From contig JAAVTG010000181.1 in assembly GCA_011947345.1 (NCBI GenBank), positions 1-25,123 on the forward strand: a DNA stretch of 25,123 bases, given 5' to 3'. The position numbers were made by a program, and so were the translations under genes. The stretch is from Phytophthora quininea (lineage: Eukaryota; Oomycota; Peronosporomycetes; Peronosporales; Peronosporaceae). A model generated the notes under the pieces. The model did no database searches. It was not told the DNA's origin and saw only the letters and a program-made list of their open reading frames with translations. How positions within the stretch are numbered: position 1 is the stretch's first letter; each line of letters opens with the position of its first letter. Of this stretch, positions 19,733-25,123 are shown in pieces.

Positions 19733-21607
19733 ATGTCGTCGCACTCCCAGCCGCCTGCACCCGCCAATGCAGCACCCCACCATTTCATCGAGATGAACAC
19801 GCCCAAGCCACACGAAGACGCCAAGTTCGCAGCCCCCAGGTTCACGCTGCAATGGCGCAACATCAACCTCAAGGCCACCATTACCAACCCACAGACCAAG
19901 AAGGAGGAAGAGAAGGTCATCCTCCGCAACGTCAGCGGCACGGCCAAACCTGGTGAGCTGCTGGTCATCATGGGACCGTCAGGTGCCGGCAAGAGCTCTA
20001 CTCGACTGCATCTCGGGACGTAACCCCAACGCCGAAGGAGAGATCGTGCTCAACGGCCAGCCATGGAGCGACGCCACCAAGCGACTCACGTCCTACGTCA
20101 TGCAGGACGATTTGTTCTACCAGACTATCACCGTGAAGGAGCACTTGGTGTTCCAAGCCAAGCTCGAATGGGCAAGACGTTCACTGAGAAGCAGTACATG
20201 CAGCGTGTGGACGAAGTTATGGAAGAACTGGGTCTCATGAAGTGTCGGGACACTTTGATCGGCGGCATCACCTTGAGAGGCATCTCGGGTGGTGAGCGCA
20301 AGCGACTCTCGTTCGCGACCGAGATCCTCACCAATCCGTCGATCTTGTTCGTGGACGAACCCACCTCTGGTTTGGACAGCTTTATGGCCGAGACCGTCAC
20401 CACGCAGCTCCAGCAGATCGCCCGCGATGGACGAACGGTCATTGCAACGATCCACCAGCCGTCATCAGAATTGTTTGCGCTCTTCGATCAGCTGTATCTT
20501 CTATCGGATGGATCGCCAGTCTACCAAGGCAAAGCGCTCGAGTCGGTGGACTACTTCGCGTCGTTGGGATATCCTTGCCCAGCGCTAATGAACCCGACCG
20601 ATTATTTCATGCGCCAGCTCGTGGTGATGGACAAAGCTACCGATGCTGAAGGCGTCGCTCGCGTGGAGAAGCTCAAGACTGCGTGGGCGAACCGTCAGAC
20701 GCTGCCCCAAATCGAAGCCTCTGGGACCACAACAATCAGCAATGAACACTTCCAGGACTCCAGACTGAATTTCTTCGGTCAAGCTGCAGTCCTCGCGCAT
20801 CGAAACGTTGTTCGATTCGTGCGAGATCGCCTGGGCTTCCGAGCTGCGATCATGCAGACGCTCTTTGTCTCGCTCATTGTCGGGCTCATTTATCTCCAAC
20901 TCGACTTGAACCAGAAGGGCATCCAGAACTTCACGGGTGGCTTCTTCTTCCTGATTGTGAACCAGACGTTTGGAACTGCCAACCCAGTCTTCATCTCGGT
21001 GCCGATGGAGATCCCCATCATTATCCGAGAGTACAATGCCGGCCTATACTATCTCTTCTCGTGGTATCTGTCCAAGAACTTGAGCGAGATCCCGATGCAG
21101 CTCATCCTGCCGATCGTGTTCTTCGTCCCCGTGTACTTCCTCATGGGGATCGGCCACGGCTTTACAGTGTTCATCTACATGCAGATCATCCTCTTACTGA
21201 CCAACAGCTGCGCAGTGGGGCTCGGCTACATGGTATCATGTCTTGTGCGCCGTGTTGATATCGCCCCCATCATCGGTACGATCCTCATCCTACCGTTCCT
21301 GCTATTCGGTGGTCTCCTCATCAACTCGGACGACTGCCCGGACTACTTTGTCTGGATTCAATACGTCTCGCCGATCAAGTACGGCTTCGAAGGCCTCATG
21401 AAGATTTTCTGGGGCCATGTGTCGACGATTGCCTGCGACGCCACTATCGAGAACTGCACGGCAAGAACCGGCGCTGACGTCCTCAAGAACTTCAGTCTCG
21501 AGTCGCGGTCGGCTCTTGGGGACGGTCTCATTTTACTGGCGATCAACTTTGGCTTCCGCATGGTCGGATTCATCGGACTCTGGCTCAACCTACGCAACAA
21601 GAAATAA
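19733..21607 (+). CDS. ABCG-family half-size ABC transporter (NBD-TMD)
   Basis: An ATP-driven exporter of the ABCG/White-Brown group, which pairs to form a dimer; members export lipids, sterols or xenobiotics. The start at 19733 (MSSHSQPPAPANAAPHHF) follows a likely acceptor site. The nucleotide-binding domain comes first: Walker A GPSGAGKSS (19973-19999), QDDLFYQTITVKEHLVF, signature ISGGERKR (20282-20305), Walker B ILFVDEPTSGLD (20342-20377), H-loop TIHQPS (His 20453-20455). The membrane domain then has about six hydrophobic segments, including FVSLIVGLIYLQLDL, FVPVYFLMGIG and GTILILPFLLFGGLLI. A Cys-containing loop (SDDCPDYF, ACDATIENC) precedes the last helix. It ends in LWLNLRNKK. One base is missing just after Walker A (about 19999-20003) and one near 20165. 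With those repaired the protein has ~625 residues, normal for a half-transporter. Substrate unknown. Confidence 0.93.
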
Positions 21608-21697
21608 GTAGCGGGGATAATGTACTAACCAATTCGAATATTCTCATCTTGTCCTAGAAAATGTAGAGGGATCGTTGAATGATTCTCGTAACCACAT

Positions 21698-24099
21698 TTA
21701 CTCCAGTCGTGGTCGCTTAACCGCACTTTCATCAGCGCTGCTTGTGTCGACACTGAATCGTTGCTGCAGATTCTTAAGCTCAGCCTTATACTTCGAGGCT
21801 TTCTTCTGTTGATTCATGTACCACGTCCGCGTCTTCGTGATCGTCACTATGGCATTCTTGCCCACACCAGAGGGTTCCATCGCGAATGATGCATTCAAGC
21901 GGTCTTGATCGCGCAGCCAGCGAGAGGCGAAGCTTCTCGCGTCTGTGATTCTGTTGAAGCTTGTGATCCCCTTGGTTGTCATGGAAATGCCAGGACCCTC
22001 AAGAACGCTTGGATCTGGGCGTTCTCATGAAATCGTGCGTGCGGCATTACCCATGAGAAGGGTCTGGTTTGTTGAGCAATTTTACTATTGAGCCATTCAA
22101 TCCGCTTTGCAACGATGGAAGTAAGGACGCCAGCCTTTTCTCTACTAGCGCCAGCGATATGGGGTGACAAGGACTCAATGACAGGGGTCAGCAGCTGAGG
22201 ATCAACCAACCTGAACTTGTTTGCAGCGATCTCTACAAGATCAGTACCTTCACAGCGGATAGCCCATTTCCACATCAAACCAAGGTACTTCGACGAGCAC
22301 AATTGCTTCTCGGGAGTTTCATGATTTCAATCACTACAGCTTTCATCAGTGCATTCTGAACTGGTCCACGATCCAGCCCACTGACAATGCGCAACATGGT
22401 TCTAATTTCAATGTCATCTCCAACACGGACAAACGCACTCCCCTTGATCTTCCTCCAAACGTTGCACTGAGAACTGTTTGTCCAATGTCCTCCCACTTGA
22501 ACGCTTTCAGGATGTCGATGACGGAAGGAATCATATCTGGGAGCCGTCCTAGCCTACTGCAAAACCTTATAAAGAAAAGATTCACAAGCGACGGATCTCT
22601 AACGTCAACTAATAGCTTGCACAATTTACAGCAAAAACCGATTGACCACAAACTTGATCCTTCAGAAACACCGCAAGTCTCCATGAACTTGCGAAGTGAC
22701 GTAGCATTCATTTCCTCTTCAAGCACCAGGGCGTCGATAGCAGCCGCTCCATTAATGAGTTTCAAAGCGAATTCCATTCCTTGCGCTGCAGGCCAAGCTA
22801 CGATCGCACAGCGAGAATACATGGTGTTTCTCGTGGCACTTTCGTTGCCCAAATAGCCTTCGAATGTGCTCTCACCGGAATCCTTCCAGAGGTCAGCAAA
22901 CGTGTCTCGTCCTGGATTCAAAAGTTGAGCTCCACTTCATCTGCACCCTCGCCGTAGCTCTCGCCGCCAAGCGAGTACCATTTCACCGTCTCACAGCGTT
23001 CGTTTTCTTCCCAGTCACTGCCATTAGCATCGTAGTAGTCAACCTCAAGGGATAAGTCGGCAACAAGGAACTGCAGTTTCTTCGGGGGAAGCGGCAGCGT
23101 TTGCTTCCTGGAGCGCTTGAAACCTCGCTCGGTCGACGCCTTTCAACATACCAACGCCCAAACCCTCCATGCTCCTCCCTGTATACTCGTGGGACAGCAG
23201 CAAGGCGAATGAAGTATCTTCTTCATCGTCGCCATCGCCCATCCGGTTGATAGCGTCGGTCAGTTCCTCCGTCTGCGACTTGTCGTGCTTGTCAATCAAA
23301 AAGTGCATCTCCTTCGGCAAACAGATCGAGTACACCAGCACGAGGCGATGTCCCTTCGTCACTGTCTCCAGAGCGTGCTCTGCGTCTGCATAATGAACTG
23401 CATAGTGAGGCAGGTACGAAGCCGTGCCATCAGCTTTGCCAAAGTCGTGGCGGAACTTTTGTCTTTGCCCTGGTAGACCACCAGATCTCCTCCTTGGTGC
23501 AGCGAGGGCAACTGCACCACCATCGTGGCGATCATGCCGTGCTCCTTCTCCGTGTCCTGGTGCTTGGCAAAGTGTCCTCCAGGTCTGTAGACCAACAGCT
23601 TGTACAGCGCGCACTGCAGCTTCATGTTCTTGTAGCCCAGTCTGTCTGCAACAATTTCACCCAGCTTGTCAATACCCTGTGTCCACAATGGATTTTCAAT
23701 GTGGACTTTATCTGGCTGCAGCTGCCAGCTCTTGCGGACGCTCTCGTCCATCAAAGTGTCCATCTTGCGTCCAAAGGGAGACTTGTTGCACATGGCAATG
23801 AGCTTTTAGCTGGATCTCCACACAGCGGCAGTGGGATGGGCCCAGTCCATCCACAGAGAGGCCTGGCAGCACTGGCAGCATGTCGGCCGTCCCACTGAAA
23901 GAGTATTCGCCAGCGATGCCTTCCGCTCGACTCAGCGCGTTGCTGATGAGCACACAGGCGGCCCCAGAGGGGGCCGGGACGTCGGAGGGTTTTCCTTGAC
24001 CTCCGAAGGGCCACTCGCCGTTCTTAAACACTTCAGCTTCGTCTGGTTCTTCGTGGGAGGACCTCCATGGCCATAGTCATCATATCGGTATCCCCACAT
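21698..24099 (-). CDS. Large 2OG-Fe(II) oxygenase with long C-terminal region, probably nuclear
   Basis: The N-terminal oxygenase domain has LLVYRPGGHFAKHQDTEKE with the HxD iron ligands (His 23562-23560, Asp 23556-23554). A distal His (23377-23375) lies in ADAEHALETVTKGHRLVLVY, whose Arg (23347-23345) should bind 2OG. About 500 residues follow with no enzyme motif I know (TRNTMYSRCAIVAWPAAQG, RGPVQNALMKAVVIEIMK, WLNSKIAQQTRPFSW, SFNRITDARSFASRWL). It ends in a Lys/Glu helix and a basic KRPRLE tail resembling a nuclear localisation signal. The pieces lie in different frames: single-base shifts fall near 24080, 23800, 23457-23460 (TTTT), 23084-23088 (GGGGG), 22920-22923 (AAAA), 22465, 22312-22314 and 21996-22002. 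Conserved sequence continues across each, so I call one gene of about 790 codons. The start at 24099 (MWGYRYDDYG) is provisional. It is divergent from the CDC6-like gene, 146 bp apart. Substrate unknown. Confidence 0.78.
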
Positions 24100-24245
24100 C
24101 TTCAATTGAAAAATCTTGCGGTTTGTATACCGCATTGCTTGCATGTCATTGGCTGAAACCTTTTCGCGCCATTTCCTCTTGGCGCCATTCATCCAGTGTG
24201 TCATCCGTGTCAACGTCTTGTTCGTCTCTCTCCGTCTCCGTCTCC
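24100..24245. promoter_or_regulatory. Divergent promoter with E2F-like, CCAAT and inverted-repeat motifs
   Basis: This 146-bp gap separates the 2OG oxygenase (-) and the CDC6-like gene (+). TTTCGCGC at 24162-24169 matches the E2F consensus TTTSSCGC exactly. TTGGCGCC at 24179-24186 is a close relative, only 9 bp further on. ATTGG at 24148-24152 is an inverted CCAAT box. TGCGGT..ACCGCA at 24117-24134 is a perfect 6-bp inverted repeat with a 6-bp spacer. E2F plus CCAAT is a classic arrangement in G1/S promoters, including that of animal CDC6. Function here is inferred. Confidence 0.5.
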
Positions 24246-25123
24246 ATGCGTACTCGCTCCACCAAGCAGCGCACGTTCGCCGAGTATCTGCAGGAGCAGC
24301 GGCAGTCGCAGAGCGCCACGGCGCCGTTGAGTCCCCCATCCCCAAGAAGCGCAGGACGGTGCAGCCCCAGCGTCTCCGTTGCTGCTGACTCCGCACCACC
24401 CCAAGCCTGTCACCGTCGCACTCAAGACCCCCACAAAGCGTTGACTACTGAGAAGAACCCTATCAAGCAAGTTCAATTGAGGCGCACATTGCAGTACAGT
24501 AAAGACGCTCCCAGTGTCAAGACCGACGCCACGTCAGTGCTACAGCGACTTGGTGCCGGTCAGAGGCTCTGTCTCAACGCCCGCATTGTCGGCCGCAGCG
24601 AAGAGCATCAAGTAGTGCGAAACGTGTTGCAGGGGGCGGCTGATGACAGCAGCTTGTTCATTATTGGACCCCAGGAACGGGCAAGAGCTCGTCGGTGAAT
24701 GAACTGCTGAGTGAAGCGAACTTCCAAGTAGTTCAGTCGACTACCAAGAGGAAGCGCAAGGGTGACAAAGTTGCAGTCAAGTTAAACTGCAGCACGTTCA
24801 GTGACCCGGTCGTGTTGTACGCGGCAGTGGCGGAACAAGTGCGACGAGTGACAAGTTGGAAAGTCCCCGAGCAATTCGACCCTTACCTGCTGGATGCGTT
24901 CGTCGTGAATCATCGTGAAGTGAAGAAGACGGTGAAGAACCACCAGGTGGCGGTGCTGCTGGATGAAGTCGATCAGTTGTTGCGTCTACCGGCGCGAATG
25001 CAGCCGGTGGTGAAGGAGGTGCTGAGGTTTTTGTTCGATGGGCGGCCGTCGCGCCACAGGACGTCAAGTTCTTGGGGATTATGAACGGCGTCGACATGTA
25101 CGAGCACGTCTCGCGGGTTCATG
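24246..25123 (+). CDS. CDC6/ORC1-type replication licensing AAA+ ATPase, 5' part
   Basis: The initiator ATPase works with ORC to load the MCM helicase at origins. The start at 24246 reads MRTRSTKQRTFAEYLQEQRQ. The N-terminal ~110 residues are disordered and basic with a PKKRR nuclear signal and several SP/TP sites, as in CDC6 proteins under CDK control. The AAA+ domain starts at LCLNARIVGRSEEHQVVRNVL. Walker A (GPPGTGKSSS, about 24665-24692) is broken by one missing C in CCCC at 24669-24672. VKLNCSTFSDPVVLYAAVAEQV follows, then Walker B VAVLLDEVDQLL (DEVD at 24962-24973), then FLGIMNGVDMYE, the sensor-1 region, at the window edge. Other single-base gaps lie at 24333-24337 (CCCCC), near 24386, near 24437 and near 25057. 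Absence of a BAH or PHD domain before the ATPase favours CDC6 over ORC1, but the C-terminal winged helix lies outside the window. Confidence 0.85.

Noticed and set aside
19973..20170. Programmed frameshift or intron within the ABCG nucleotide-binding domain
   Set aside because: The two shifts need only one base each, have no slippery-site context or GT..AG pair, and match the error pattern seen in the other genes.
21698..22921. Separate genes for the four minus-strand ORFs downstream of the 2OG domain
   Set aside because: Each ORF end and the next ORF start join with one base and give continuous helical protein; no promoter or start context separates them.

Overview
The window looks like nuclear DNA from an oomycete, most probably Phytophthora or a close relative. 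This is inferred from gene content and style. Genes are compact and closely packed. Introns are 58-79 nt with GT..AG ends and a CTAAC-type branch site. The proteins are typical of stramenopiles: a bacterial-type Aat/ATEL1 aminoacyl-tRNA-protein transferase, a RasGEF, ABCG half-transporters and a CDC6-like AAA+ ATPase. There is also a block of MULE, PIF/Harbinger and LINE debris. No tRNA, rRNA or CRISPR array was seen.

Layout: (1) 1-1448 (-), 3' part of an unrecognised coiled-coil protein. (2) 2574-4288 (+), a spliced basic protein with a PCNA-interaction box. (3) 4486-5554 (+), an Aat/ATEL1-type transferase. (4) 5865-9204 (-), a RasGEF with a long Ser-rich N-terminus, convergent with gene 3. 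(5) 9827-10952 (+), a prolyl-4-hydroxylase-like 2OG-Fe(II) oxygenase. (6) 11008-12450 (-), a five-exon D-serine dehydratase/D-threonine aldolase. (7) 12.8-17.6 kb, a transposon island: LINE reverse transcriptase (-), MULE transposase (-), PIF/Harbinger transposase (+). (8) 18279-19100 (+), an M48 metallopeptidase. (9) 19733-21607 (+), an ABCG half-transporter. (10) 21698-24099 (-), a large 2OG-Fe(II) oxygenase. (11) 24246-25123 (+, runs off the end), a CDC6/ORC1-type licensing ATPase. Genes 10 and 11 share a 146-bp divergent promoter with E2F-like and CCAAT motifs.

Nearly every gene except the D-serine dehydratase is broken by single-base frameshifts. Almost all are one missing base, very often inside a short homopolymer, and restoring that base rejoins well-conserved protein. 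This looks like indel error in the assembly rather than mass pseudogenisation, so gene spans below run across the breaks and the break positions are listed. The neighbours do not form an operon-like pathway. The only functional link suggested is a replication theme: the PIP-box protein and CDC6 both have E2F-like sites just upstream.
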